Counted from the stretch's first letter, positions 15,641 to 24,626 are shown. The stretch is 64,000 nucleotides of DNA from Tamaricihabitans halophyticus (GCF_004340875.1 NZ_SLXQ01000007.1:186001-250000); one strand, 5' to 3'. The notes: a model not told the origin generated them from the letters alone. Numbers and translations: made by a program.

Positions 15641-18600
15641 AGCAGACTCAGCTGCCGCGCCCGCGGCCGCCTCGCGACCCCGGCAGTGTCTTGCCGGACC
15701 GCGCTCGGCACATCGCGCAAGAACCGCGTCGGAACCGTCGCGCGAGGTGAACTGCCCGGCCGGTGGCGCCGCGCGGCGTGGCTCAGGAACAGCCGATCCT
15801 GCGCCCTGGTCATGCCAACGAAGAACAGCCGCCGCTCTTCGGCGATCAGCGCGTCTTCGGGTTCGCTTCCTGGCCAACGAAGCGGCAGCAGTCCATCCTC
15901 GCAGCCAACCAGGAACACGACCGGGTACTCGAGTCCCTTCGCGGCGTGCAGCGTCAGTAACGAGATCGCATCTGCGCGTGGGTCGAGCGTATCCGTCTCG
16001 GCGCCGAGCACCAGTTCCCGCTCGAACAGCGTGAGGTCCCTGCCACAGCGTTCGGCCAGCGGCATCAGTAGGTCCAGCGCGGTATGTACCTCGGGCAACT
16101 GCTGCTCGGCCAGGTTCCTGCGCGCCGCCGCCGCGGCCGTTCGTACCAGGTCGGCGACTGACCGCTGCCCGGGGTCCGTGCGGGCGTGCGTCAATTCGCG
16201 CACGATATGGTCCACGCCGGCCCGCGCGGTAAGCGGATCATGCGAACGTTTCTGTACCGGGAAGCCACGGCGGCCGAGTTCAGTCAGCAACACGCTGGAC
16301 TGCGCGTCGGTCCGGTACAACACCGCGATATCGGCGAAGCCGACGCCGTTTTCGGTCGTATGACCTGGCACGAGCCCACTGTCTAGCGAGTGAAACGAAG
16401 CGCCGCCAAGTAGCTGGTCGATGGTGTCCGCGACGAAACTCGCCTCGGCGCGCTCGTCGGCCGCGCGATGCACCGTGATCGGGTGATCTGGCGTACTGCG
16501 CGCCGCATGCAGCGCACGATCGGCGACCAGGGTGCTTGGCCGTACGGCCTGTAGGGAACCATCCACAATGGAGGCGCCACTCCGGTAGTTCCTGGTCAGC
16601 TGGGTCACTGGCGCGCCCGGGTAGTCCTGGGTAAACCGCAGGAAGAACCCGACATCGGCGCCCCGGAACGAGTAGATCGCCTGGTCCGGATCGCCGATCG
16701 CGGTCAGGTTGGCCTCAGGCGGGGCGAGCTGGCGCAACAATCGGTACTGCATCTCGTCGATGTCCTGGTATTCATCGACGGTGATCCACCGATAGCGGTG
16801 CTGGTAGTCCTCCCGTAGCCGAGCGTCGTCCTCGAGCAAGTGCACCGTGAGGAGTACCAGCTCGTCGAAGTCCACCAGATCACGGGCCCGTAGCTCGGCG
16901 GTGTATCTAGCGAGCAGCTCGCCGGTCTCGGAGGTCGGGTCGTCTGCTCGACGAATTCGGCTGAACTCGGCCAGCGCCTTGCGGGCGGCACCCGCGTCAC
17001 CGGTGATGTCGGTGAGTACGGCGCGCTGGGTCGCCGCGTCGGCGACCCCGAACGACGCTGGCAGGCCGGCTCGTGCGTGCTGCTCGCGTAGCAGGCGAAG
17101 CCCCAACGAGTGAAAGGTCGCGACGGTAATCAGCTCGGCGGCCGGACCGATCAGGGTGTGCAGTCGGTCAGCCAGTTCAGCGGCGGCACGCCGGGTGAAG
17201 GTGATCGCCAGGAAGTTGTCCGGGGACAGCCCGTGATCCACTACGTGATGCGCGATTCGGTGCGTCACCGTGCGGGTTTTGCCTGTTCCCGGTCCTGCCA
17301 CGATCAGCGACGGCCCGCTTGCCAGGGTCGCCGCCCGGCGCTGGTCTTCGTCTAGTCCCTCGAGCAACGAGGACACTGGGGATGCGGGTGGTTCCGGTGG
17401 CGGTGCGGACGGAGCCGCGTCAACTGTCGGCGCCGGCACGGACCGTGGTTCGGGTGTCGCTGGCGCGGCGTCGGTGACCAGGGAGCTTTCGAACAGGGAG
17501 TCCTCGAACAGTGCGGGGGCGTTGTTGGTGCGCAATCGGCGAAGCTCGCCTTGCTCGAAGAGTCGAATCGTCCCGTACTCGCCGTCGTAGCCGGCTTCCC
17601 GGATCACCTCGCCGGAACGCAGCCGGCGAACGGCTTCGGCGATCGGTTCGGAGCTGCGCGAAAGCTCGTCGATGGCGATGTCTTCCAGGATGGCGAGTTC
17701 CGGACCATGCGCGGCGGTCAGCGCGTCGATCTCGGTACGGACCGTCTTGCTCTTCGGGCCGACGCCGAGGACCTCACCGACGATCTCCGGAAGCGGGATC
17801 AGATTGCGGAAACCGGCCGCCGCCGGCGGGCGGAAACCCGCCGGGCGATCGGCCAGTTCGGCAACCCGGTTGAGTACGCCCACGGTCAACGGTCGCGCGC
17901 AGCTGGGGCATTGTCCATTGTGGGCGCGCGTCTGCGCGGGGCCGAAGCGGATCCCGCATTTACGGTGGCCGTCCGCGTGATACTTGCCTTCTTCGGGAAA
18001 GAACTCGACCGTGCCGTCGAAACCGTCACCGGTGCGTAGCGCGTCCCTGATCGCGAAGTAGTCGACGGCGGTATCAAAGACGGTGGCCTCGCGCCCGAGC
18101 ATCGGTGGTGAATGCGCGTCTGAGTGGCTGACCAGCGAGTAGCGATCCAACATGGAGATTCGCCAGTTCATCTCCGGATCGCTGGACAACCCGGTTTCCA
18201 CGGCAAAGATGTGATCGGCCAAGTCGCGGTAGCAATCGTCGATCGCGTTGAAGCCAGCCTTGGAGCCCAGTACCGCGAACCAGGGTGTCCAGATATGCGC
18301 GGGAACCAGATAGGCGCCGTCGCCACTTTCCAGGGTGATCTCAAGCAGATCGCGGGAGTCCAGCCCGAGGATGGGTCGACCGTCCGAACCGAGGTTGCCG
18401 ATCCGTCCGAGCCTGCGGTTGAACTCGGCCGCCGCGGCGAAGTCCGGCATGTAGCAAAGGTGGTGGACCTTACGGGTGTAGTCGCCGTACTTGTAGATCG
18501 TGGAAATCTCCACCGAGAGCATGAAGCGCACCTGTCCAGCGCAGCTCGGCGGCAGGGTGCGATCGATATCGCGAGCAAGGTCCGCCCGGAGCTGGAACAG

Positions 18601-18786
18601 TCCCGGTTCGGCTGGTTCGAGCACCTCGCGCAGATGGTCGAACCAGGCAGGGTGGGTGAAATCGCCCGTTCCTACCACGGTGATGCCCTTACGCCGAGCC
18701 CACCACGTCAGATGCTCGATATCGCAGTCCTTGCTGCATGCCCTCGAGTACTTGGAGTGAATGTGCAGATCAGCGTAGTAGCGCAC
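15637..18786 (-). CDS. PHP-domain/UvrD-family helicase fusion protein
   Basis: A 1049-residue two-module protein. Residues 1 to about 310 are a PHP phosphoesterase-like domain: Y-A-D-L-H-I-H-S-K-Y supplies the first metal histidines and H-S-D-A-H-S a later pair. A zinc-ribbon-like C-G-I-R-F ... C-P-S-C and a helical region follow. After a Pro/Ala-rich linker comes a superfamily 1 helicase: Walker A A-G-P-G-T-G-K-T, motif II V-D-E-Y-Q-D, motif III G-D-P-D-Q-A-I-Y-S-F-R-G, motif V L-T-L-H-A-A-K-G-L-E and motif VI V-G-M-T-R-A. It is probably a DNA repair helicase with an associated nuclease or phosphatase module. GTG at 18786 was chosen because R-Y-Y-A-D-L-H-I-H is the usual beginning; the open frame reaches 19023 but upstream it is not protein-like. 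Confidence 0.88.
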   Translation of the reverse strand: MRYYADLHIHSKYSRACSKDCDIEHLTWWARRKGITVVGTGDFTHPAWFDHLREVLEPAEPGLFQLRADLARDIDRTLPPSCAGQVRFMLSVEISTIYKYGDYTRKVHHLCYMPDFAAAAEFNRRLGRIGNLGSDGRPILGLDSRDLLEITLESGDGAYLVPAHIWTPWFAVLGSKAGFNAIDDCYRDLADHIFAVETGLSSDPEMNWRISMLDRYSLVSHSDAHSPPMLGREATVFDTAVDYFAIRDALRTGDGFDGTVEFFPEEGKYHADGHRKCGIRFGPAQTRAHNGQCPSCARPLTVGVLNRVAELADRPAGFRPPAAAGFRNLIPLPEIVGEVLGVGPKSKTVRTEIDALTAAHGPELAILEDIAIDELSRSSEPIAEAVRRLRSGEVIREAGYDGEYGTIRLFEQGELRRLRTNNAPALFEDSLFESSLVTDAAPATPEPRSVPAPTVDAAPSAPPPEPPASPVSSLLEGLDEDQRRAATLASGPSLIVAGPGTGKTRTVTHRIAHHVVDHGLSPDNFLAITFTRRAAAELADRLHTLIGPAAELITVATFHSLGLRLLREQHARAGLPASFGVADAATQRAVLTDITGDAGAARKALAEFSRIRRADDPTSETGELLARYTAELRARDLVDFDELVLLTVHLLEDDARLREDYQHRYRWITVDEYQDIDEMQYRLLRQLAPPEANLTAIGDPDQAIYSFRGADVGFFLRFTQDYPGAPVTQLTRNYRSGASIVDGSLQAVRPSTLVADRALHAARSTPDHPITVHRAADERAEASFVADTIDQLLGGASFHSLDSGLVPGHTTENGVGFADIAVLYRTDAQSSVLLTELGRRGFPVQKRSHDPLTARAGVDHIVRELTHARTDPGQRSVADLVRTAAAAARRNLAEQQLPEVHTALDLLMPLAERCGRDLTLFERELVLGAETDTLDPRADAISLLTLHAAKGLEYPVVFLVGCEDGLLPLRWPGSEPEDALIAEERRLFFVGMTRAQDRLFLSHAARRHRPGSSPRATVPTRFLRDVPSAVRQDTAGVARRPRARQLSLL

Positions 18787-18851
18787 CCGGATGATCTTGC
18801 CAGCCTCGTTGACGTGCCCCGCAGCTGGGGACCACGACTTTAACGGTTGTG

Positions 18852-18863
18852 ACTTATATAAGT
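18852..18863. promoter_or_regulatory. 12-bp perfect palindrome in A+T-rich divergent promoter
   Basis: ACTTATATAAGT lies in an A+T-rich patch (about 18841-18880) between the PHP-UvrD gene (minus) and the SRPBCC gene (plus). TATGAT at 18865-18870 could be a -10 element for the plus-strand gene. It may be an operator or simply overlapping divergent promoters. Confidence 0.4.
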
Positions 18864-18928
18864 ATATGATGTAATAGTTGGGTAAGCAAAACAAGTCCAG
18901 GTCAGCGAACCTGGCCAGAAAGCGGGGG

Positions 18929-19567
18929 ATGGCCGTGATCAACGTCTTCGAGCAGATCGGCGCGGTGGGGCGCGCGGTGGTCAGCGAAACCCGCGAAGCG
19001 GGCACCGCGCGGGTGCTGACCATCAGCCAGCGCTATGAAGCCGAAATCCACGACGTATGGGACGCCTGCACCAATGCGGAGCGGCTGCCGCGCTGGTTCC
19101 TACCCGTCTCCGGCGATCTCGAACTCGGCGGCCGGTACCAGTTGGAGGGCAACGCGGGCGGCACCGTGCAACGCTGCGACCCACCCAAGAGCTTCCGGGC
19201 TACCTGGGAATACGGCGGTGAGACCAGCTGGATCGAGCTGCGGCTGAGCACGGAGCCCGGCGGCGGAACCCTGTTCGAACTGGAACACAGCTCGTATGAG
19301 GACGACGAGCGCTGGAGCGAGTACGGCCCCGGCGCCGGCGGAGTCGGTTGGGATCTCGGGCTGCTCGGACTTGCGCTGCACCTGGGCACGACAACTGGCC
19401 TCGATCCGGAGGCCGTTATGGAATGGGTAGCCTCAGCCGACGGCAAGGAGTTCATGACTCGATCCAGCGAAAGCTGGTACGAAGCAAACCTGGCAAGTGG
19501 CGCCGATACCGAAGCGGCTCGCGCCGCCGCGGATCGCACGACCGCCGCCTATACCGCCGAAGGCTGA
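18929..19567 (+). CDS. SRPBCC/AHSA1 (START-like) domain protein
   Basis: A 212-residue protein with the AHSA1-type hot pocket: I-S-Q-R-Y-E-A-E-I-H-D-V-W-D-A-C-T, R-L-P-R-W-F-L-P-V-S-G-D-L, G-G-R-Y-Q-L-E-G-N-A-G-G and F-R-A-T-W-E-Y-G. Such proteins bind hydrophobic ligands and in actinobacteria commonly sit with ArsR regulators; no ArsR gene is adjacent here. The ATG at 18929 has the purine-rich GCGGGGG directly before it. It is probably a ligand-binding or detoxification accessory; the ligand is unknown. Confidence 0.87.
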   Translation: MAVINVFEQIGAVGRAVVSETREAGTARVLTISQRYEAEIHDVWDACTNAERLPRWFLPVSGDLELGGRYQLEGNAGGTVQRCDPPKSFRATWEYGGETSWIELRLSTEPGGGTLFELEHSSYEDDERWSEYGPGAGGVGWDLGLLGLALHLGTTTGLDPEAVMEWVASADGKEFMTRSSESWYEANLASGADTEAARAAADRTTAAYTAEG

Positions 19568-19587
19568 ACCAGGGCTGGGTCGAGCCG

Positions 19588-19977
19588 TTAGTCGAGCGAA
19601 GGCCGGTAGGTGCCGAAACACCAGATGTTGTTGCCCTCGGGGTCGAGCGCCGCGTACTCCCGCGAACCGTACGGTTGATCAGTGAGACCGGCATGGATCT
19701 CGGCGCCCGCCGCGAGCGCGCGCTCGTGATGGGCGTCCACATCGTCGACAGGCAGGTAGAGAACCGCCCGTCCAGTGTCGAACTGGTCTGGCGGATTCGT
19801 TCGGGTACCCACCATGACGATGCCATCGCCCCAGGACAGTTCCGCGTGCCCGACCGTGCCGTCTTCGGTGGTGCTGACATGCTGCTCGGTCATACCAAAA
19901 GCGCCGCGCAGAAACGCGAGTGCCGCCGTGGCATCGGTATAGCGAAGCGTCGGATAAATGCTCATGCCCACGGACAT
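19588..19977 (-). CDS. VOC-superfamily protein
   Basis: A 129-residue protein with the VOC opening I-Y-P-T-L-R-Y-T-D-A-T-A-A-L-A-F-L, H-A-E-L-S-W-G-D-G-I-V-M-V-G in the middle, the interdomain V-D-D-V-D-A-H-H-E-R-A, and the ending D-P-E-G-N-N-I-W-C-F-G-T-Y. It belongs to the PhnB/glyoxalase-like subset with no catalytic assignment possible. The start could be ATG 19977 or ATG 19965. It converges on the SRPBCC gene and lies downstream of a frameshifted AraC gene on the same strand. Confidence 0.87.
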   Translation of the reverse strand: MSVGMSIYPTLRYTDATAALAFLRGAFGMTEQHVSTTEDGTVGHAELSWGDGIVMVGTRTNPPDQFDTGRAVLYLPVDDVDAHHERALAAGAEIHAGLTDQPYGSREYAALDPEGNNIWCFGTYRPSLD

Positions 19978-20034
19978 TACGGCGGGCGGCCGCCGCTGGC
20001 TTGAACAAATGAGAACTCGGTTAGCCCACCTCAA

Positions 20035-20892
20035 CTAGCTCAGGGCCGCACGCAGCTCGTTCAGGTACTCGGTCGGCGGACATCCGGCCAGCGCGTGAAA
20101 CTCCCGGACCAGATGGCTGTGATCGGCGTAGCCGCATCGCGCGGCAATCTCGGCGAGGTTGCCCGCACCATCGCCAACCTGTGGACTCCCGCCCGGGGCG
20201 AGCAGTGCCACGGTTCGACGGAATCGCAGCACCCGCGCCAGCGTCTTGGGCGGCAGACCGAGCTGTTCGTGAAACTTAGTCAGTAGGTGCCGGCGGCTCC
20301 ATCCGATCTCGCTGGCCAGTGCGGCTACGGGCATACCACCCGCGGTCCGGGTCAACTGTAGCCAAGCCCAGTCCACTGCCGGGTCCGGTTGCAGCAACGG
20401 ATCGCGAAAGAGCCGGCACAGCACCGCATCGACGAGGGCGAAGCGGTTTGCCCAGGTAGCTTCCTCCGCCAGCCGCTCGGGTAGCGCGGCCAACGCCGGG
20501 ATATCCAGCTCGGGCAGCGACGGAAGCCGGTTGGTCAGTTCCGACATCGGCCGGGCCAGCAGGATAAACGCGCCAAGCGGGGTGAGATCGACCTGAATGC
20601 CGGCCTGCGCACCGGTGAACTTGGTCGAACACCGCGGCGTCGTGCATGTCCACGAAAAAGGCATGTGGCACGGACGGGCCAGCCGGACCATACAGTCGAA
20701 GAGGACCGCCGAACCCGAGAATGAGCGTGCACGAACCAGTGGGGGCTTCACGACGACACAGTGGCCGTAGCGACAACTCACGGTACCCGGAATAACGCAG
20801 CACGTAATTGGCCGGGCGGGGTGCGGGCAGCGGTGTAGGTACTCGCCGGTTGGCCCGGACTCCGACGTGTCGGTTATGGACGGTTCGGCCAC
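20035..20892 (-). pseudogene. AraC-family regulator with two compensating frameshifts
   Basis: The C-terminal half is a clear AraC DNA-binding region (I-G-W-S-R-R-H-L-L-T-K-F and C-G-Y-A-D-H-S-H-L-V-R-E-F), and the likely start is GTG 20892. Between about 20820 and 20625, however, the sensible sequence (N-Y-V-L-R-Y-S-G-Y-R-E-L, T-L-I-L-G-F-G-G-P-L-R-L, H-A-F-F-V-D-M-H-D-A-A-V) lies in a different frame. The continuous frame there reads as Cys-rich nonsense. One base is missing near the G-runs at 20814-20821 and one extra base is present near 20621-20632, so the two errors cancel. As written, about 63 codons of the sensor half are scrambled while the helix-turn-helix stays intact. This is a real lesion or a pair of sequencing errors. 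Confidence 0.75.
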
Positions 20893-20989
20893 CGTCCCAG
20901 ACTGCCCGATGCGACGCCGGCAGTACACCACGGGACGAAGCGGCCGCGGCTGGCTAGGCTGGGCAAACCGACGTCGCGAAAGGGGAGAG

Positions 20990-21820
20990 GTGACCGCTGC
21001 CGAGTTCACCCAGGAGTCGATCGTCGCCAGACTGCGGGCCGCCGGCTGCGTGTTCGCCGAGGACGAAGCCCGCTTGCTGACCGAAACCGCGACCGATTCG
21101 CGGGAACTGGCCAGCATGATCGCGCGCCGCGAATCGGGAACTCCGCTAGAGCAGGTGCTCGGCTGGGCAGAGTTCTGCGGCACCCGGATCATTGTCGAAC
21201 CGGACGTGTTCGTGCCACGCAGGCGGACCGAGCTACTCGTACGCGAAGCGGTGGGCATCGCGACCAGCGCGCCAAGCTCGGTGCTGGTCGTGGTCGAGCT
21301 GTGCTGCGGTAGCGGCGCTGTCGGCGCCATGGTGCACCGCGGCATCGCTGAAGCAGGGAGACAACCGGCCGGTGTCGAGCTACATGTAGCCGACAACCAT
21401 CCAGCCGCCGTGCATTGCGCGCGGCGCAATATCCCTGCCGATGCCCATTGCTATCTCGGCGATCTGTTCGCGCCACTGCCGGCAACGTTGCGCGGCAACG
21501 TCGATCTGATCGTTGCCAACGCGCCCTACGTGCCTTCCTCCGCGATCGAGACGATGCCGCCGGAGGCGCGCCACTACGAGCCGCGTGACGCACTCGACGG
21601 CGGGACCGACGGCCTTGAGGTCCAACGGCGGATCATTGCCGACGCGCCGGACTGGCTCGCGAGTCCGGGTCACGTGTTGGTGGAGACCAGCCGCGCACAG
21701 GCAGCGGGGACCGCCCAAGCAATGCACGCGGCGGGACTTCGGCCGCGGACGGTGTCCGCGGCCGACCTGGACGCGACCGTGCTGATCGGACAGTTACCGG
21801 CAGCGGAGACCGTCAGCTAG
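20990..21820 (+). CDS. PrmC-related putative N5-glutamine methyltransferase
   Basis: A 276-residue protein with a PrmC-like N-terminal helical domain (D-E-A-R-L-L, then P-L-E-Q-V-L-G-W-A-E-F-C-G) and the conserved V-F-V-P-R-R-R-T-E-L-L entry to the methyltransferase domain. Motif I is degenerate (V-E-L-C-C-G-S-G-A-V-G), and the catalytic loop is A-N-A-P-Y-V-P instead of N-P-P-Y. It lies in a PrmC-related actinobacterial group whose substrate has not been shown; it is probably not the release-factor methyltransferase itself. GTG at 20990 is fixed by AGGGGAG upstream. Its stop shares a CTAG with the convergent protease gene. Confidence 0.85.
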   Translation: MTAAEFTQESIVARLRAAGCVFAEDEARLLTETATDSRELASMIARRESGTPLEQVLGWAEFCGTRIIVEPDVFVPRRRTELLVREAVGIATSAPSSVLVVVELCCGSGAVGAMVHRGIAEAGRQPAGVELHVADNHPAAVHCARRNIPADAHCYLGDLFAPLPATLRGNVDLIVANAPYVPSSAIETMPPEARHYEPRDALDGGTDGLEVQRRIIADAPDWLASPGHVLVETSRAQAAGTAQAMHAAGLRPRTVSAADLDATVLIGQLPAAETVS

Positions 21821-22704
21821 CCGAGTGCACGCAAGGCAGTGGCGATGATCTCGGAACTTGGCGTGTGCAGGACCTGCGGCGCCTGCTGACCGGTGGCCTC
21901 CAGATAGGCGTCGACAAGCCGGTTACCAACGGCGTAGCCAGCTCCGGTCGGCAGACCAACCGGGGTCGCGCCAAAACGTTCCGCGATCACGTCACCGTGG
22001 ACCCACGCCGCGAAATTCTGCATCCCCGTCACGTCCAAACCGGACACGACCTTGGCGAACACCTGATCGTTCGCCAAATGCGGTACACCGATCCGCGCAT
22101 AGCCGAGCTCATCGCCGTAGCGGTGCCGAGCGAACGCATCGGCCAGCCCTTCGGACACGACTTGTTCGCCCACGGTCACGGTCGTCGGGTCCCATACGAT
22201 GCCGCCAGGGCTGTAGCGCAGGTTGTGGTTCAACTCGTGCACCACGGTCGCCTCGAGCCGCGCGAGGTTCTCCGGGGACGGCCAGAGCGTGATCACGATG
22301 TAGCCGGAGATGCCACCCATACCGGTCATTCCCAACGCGACATCCATGAAGTGACTGTCCGAGGGGTCGCCAAGTACGAACAGCACGGTGATATCCGGGG
22401 CGTGCAGGTCCGGTGTAGCAGCAAGCTGTACCGCTAGGGCGTCGTCCAGCGCCCGCTGCATCCGGTTCCAGGCATCGGCGTGGGCAAGCGTCTCCAGCGC
22501 ATCGAGGCACTGCTGCTCGTCGCGGTCGATCGGGAAACCGGCGGCCTGCTGATGTTGCTCTACCAGATCGACCTCGCCGGGGAAATAACGGTACAAGCCA
22601 CGTACCGATTCGAGCATCGCGCGCAGCAGTTCGGGTCGTTGGGCTGGCGTCGCCCGCAGAATCCGTGTCATATCGGTGTACGTGTCCAGCACGGTGATCG
22701 TCAT
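21817..22704 (-). CDS. DUF2268 (YjaZ-type) putative zinc metalloprotease
   Basis: A 295-residue protein with a zinc-protease motif V-V-H-E-L-N-H-N in its second half and a downstream glutamate in V-S-E-G-L-A-D-A-F-A-R, the expected third ligand region of DUF2268 proteins. The N-terminal third (D-T-Y-T-D-M-T-R-I-L-R) is helical. No signal peptide is seen, so it is probably cytoplasmic. The ATG at 22704 begins M-T-I-T-V-L-D-T-Y; sequence further upstream in this frame is not protein-like and overlaps the phosphotransferase gene. The substrate is unknown. Confidence 0.85.
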   Translation of the reverse strand: MTITVLDTYTDMTRILRATPAQRPELLRAMLESVRGLYRYFPGEVDLVEQHQQAAGFPIDRDEQQCLDALETLAHADAWNRMQRALDDALAVQLAATPDLHAPDITVLFVLGDPSDSHFMDVALGMTGMGGISGYIVITLWPSPENLARLEATVVHELNHNLRYSPGGIVWDPTTVTVGEQVVSEGLADAFARHRYGDELGYARIGVPHLANDQVFAKVVSGLDVTGMQNFAAWVHGDVIAERFGATPVGLPTGAGYAVGNRLVDAYLEATGQQAPQVLHTPSSEIIATALRALG

Positions 22705-22738
22705 GAGCGCAACGTTAGACATTGACGCTGCGGGAGAG

Positions 22739-23668
22739 TCAAGCCGGTTCCGCGCGGCGAAGCCGTTCAGCCACCTGTGCTCGGAAGTCCTTAGCCGTGG
22801 TGGCGGGGTAGCCGTGGAGCGCTTCCCACCGGAGGTCGTGCGCCGCTGGCCATACACTCGCTGCCCAGGCCAGCTGCCACTCGTCGGCGGTGAACCAGCG
22901 GCCACGCGCCTCCTGGTAGGTGGCCAGGAACGCCTCGGTGCTTTCGATCGGTGGCAGGGTAGCCGGACCCATCTTGGGGAATACCGCACTCGCGGCTCCC
23001 ACGAGCGCGGCCTCCGGCTGCCACGCCAAGCTGTCCCAGTCGTGCACTACGCGCACGCGGTCCTGATCCCAGCGAAGGTTGTGTGCCTCGAAATCCGCGT
23101 GGCCAAGCACCCGGGGCAGATTCGCGGCTAGGGCAAGCATGCGCTCCCGTGACCCATGAGCGGCGGAGGTGACGTAGCTCGGTACTCGCTTCTGATCCTT
23201 TTTGTCGAGCGACTCGATCGCCGGCCACAGCCCTGGCTCCGTGTGGTCCCAGCGCACCCAGCGCGGATTCGGCAAGGGTGGCGCGAGCGTGAGTTTCGCC
23301 AGCCCAGCCATGAGCTGGGCGAATACCGCTGCGTAGCGCGCTGCCACGGCGGGCGAGTCGCCGCGTAGTAGCGTGCCTCCGGCGCGGTACTCCTCGGCGT
23401 GTACGGCGAGAGGGCCGACACCGTGGACCGGAGTCAGTGGTTGGGCACAGGGGAGTCCCTGGTCCGCCAACCGTGCCTGCGCCAGCACACACGACACCGC
23501 CCGGTTCTCGTCTGGGCGGGCCTTGACCACGACATCCCGAGCGTCGGTCAACCGAATACCCAGCACCGTGGACATCGATTTGTGGTGGAACAGTACGGCC
23601 GATGGCCGGCTCCCGAGATGGTCCAGACACCACGCGGGTAACCAATACGGTAGACCTGCCAACGACAT
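22739..23668 (-). CDS. Aminoglycoside-phosphotransferase-family kinase-like protein
   Basis: A 309-residue APH/ChoK-fold protein. The catalytic loop is G-H-A-D-F-E-A-H-N-L-R-W and the metal-binding motif is H-D-W-D-S-L-A-W, both intact; the N-terminal lobe contains a V-V-V-K-A-R lysine. These proteins phosphorylate small molecules (aminoglycosides, homoserine, choline, macrolides), and the substrate cannot be read from the sequence. The ATG at 23668 starts S-L-A-G-L-P-Y-W. It is divergent from the RCC1-like gene with only 61 bp between starts, implying a shared control region. Confidence 0.87.
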   Translation of the reverse strand: MSLAGLPYWLPAWCLDHLGSRPSAVLFHHKSMSTVLGIRLTDARDVVVKARPDENRAVSCVLAQARLADQGLPCAQPLTPVHGVGPLAVHAEEYRAGGTLLRGDSPAVAARYAAVFAQLMAGLAKLTLAPPLPNPRWVRWDHTEPGLWPAIESLDKKDQKRVPSYVTSAAHGSRERMLALAANLPRVLGHADFEAHNLRWDQDRVRVVHDWDSLAWQPEAALVGAASAVFPKMGPATLPPIESTEAFLATYQEARGRWFTADEWQLAWAASVWPAAHDLRWEALHGYPATTAKDFRAQVAERLRRAEPA

Positions 23669-23729
23669 GGTGAATACTGTCCCACCGGTACACCCACACG
23701 CGCGGTCGGTGACGCACCGAGGAGGCCGG

Positions 23730-24626
23730 ATGTCGCAGAATGGGTCGGCGCTGGCAGCGGGTAGACGACACTCGGTTGGTCGGCGCTCGGACGGGACCGT
23801 GGTGGCCGTGGGAAATGGCGCCGCCGGCGAGTGCCAAGTTGCCCAATGGGACGACATCGTCGCGGTGGCCGCCGGCAATGTGCACACCGCCAGCAACACC
23901 GGAAAATCCCATACGGTCGGACTTCGCTCGGACGGGACCGTACTGGCAACTGGGTGGAACGGCGACGGCCAATGCGATGTCACCACATGGCTGGACGTCA
24001 CGGCGGTGGCCGCCGGTTGGCGAAGCACGCTCGGGCTATTGGCGAACGGCACCGTGCTGGCAGCCGGCCGCGCCACGGAAGGGCAGTGCGAAGTGCGATC
24101 CTGGCGTGAGACCGTGGCGATGTCCTGTGGCGATTGGCATTCGGTAGGAGTGCGGGCGGACGGTTCGGCGTTGGCCGTGGGTAACAATCGTCGACGGCAG
24201 TGTGCCGTGGACGACTGGCGCGACCTCATCGCGGTGGCGGCCGGGTACCTCCACACCGCCGGTCTCCGCGCAGACGGCCGTGTCCTGGCGACCGGAAATC
24301 GCCGGACTGGGGCCTGCGACGTCGACGAGTGGACAGACGTGGTGACGCTGGCAGCGGGCAGTTATCACACCGTCGCCGCTACGGCGTTCGGCCGGGTTCT
24401 CGCGACCGGCGACAACAGCCACGGGCAGTGCGAGGTCACCGGCTGGCGGGACATCGTTGGGGTAGCGGCGGGTTCCACACACACCCTCGGGCTGCGTGCT
24501 GATGGCACGGTCGTCGGCACCGGGAACAACGCAGACGGGCAAGGCGACGTCGATTCCTGGTCGGGAATTCAGCCGCGACAAGACTCGGGCTCGTCAGGAT
24601 CGAGGTTGCATGCCGCCGATGACTGA
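23730..24626 (+). CDS. RCC1-like seven-repeat beta-propeller protein
   Basis: A 298-residue protein made almost entirely of seven repeats of about 38 residues. The pattern is W-x-D-I-V-A-V-A-A-G-x-x-H-T-x-G-L-R-A-D-G-T-V followed by A-T-G-x-N-x-x-G-Q-C-x-V-x-x-W. Seven copies fit one closed seven-bladed propeller; repeat two has a short insertion (S-N-T-G-K). RCC1 and its bacterial relatives are interaction platforms; bacterial functions are mostly unknown. There is no signal peptide, so it should be cytoplasmic. The ATG at 23730 is set by GGAGG four bases earlier. The next gene starts inside its end. Confidence 0.88.
   Translation: MSQNGSALAAGRRHSVGRRSDGTVVAVGNGAAGECQVAQWDDIVAVAAGNVHTASNTGKSHTVGLRSDGTVLATGWNGDGQCDVTTWLDVTAVAAGWRSTLGLLANGTVLAAGRATEGQCEVRSWRETVAMSCGDWHSVGVRADGSALAVGNNRRRQCAVDDWRDLIAVAAGYLHTAGLRADGRVLATGNRRTGACDVDEWTDVVTLAAGSYHTVAATAFGRVLATGDNSHGQCEVTGWRDIVGVAAGSTHTLGLRADGTVVGTGNNADGQGDVDSWSGIQPRQDSGSSGSRLHAADD

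Noticed and set aside
20276-20803. A 175-codon minus-strand frame as an independent small gene
   Set aside because: Only its first 60 codons make sense, and they are the missing sensor half of the AraC gene; after that the frame is nonsense. It is explained by frameshifts.
23730-24626. RCC1 gene repeats as a DNA-level tandem repeat
   Set aside because: The repeats are evident in protein but diverged in DNA, so they reflect an old propeller fold rather than recent duplication.
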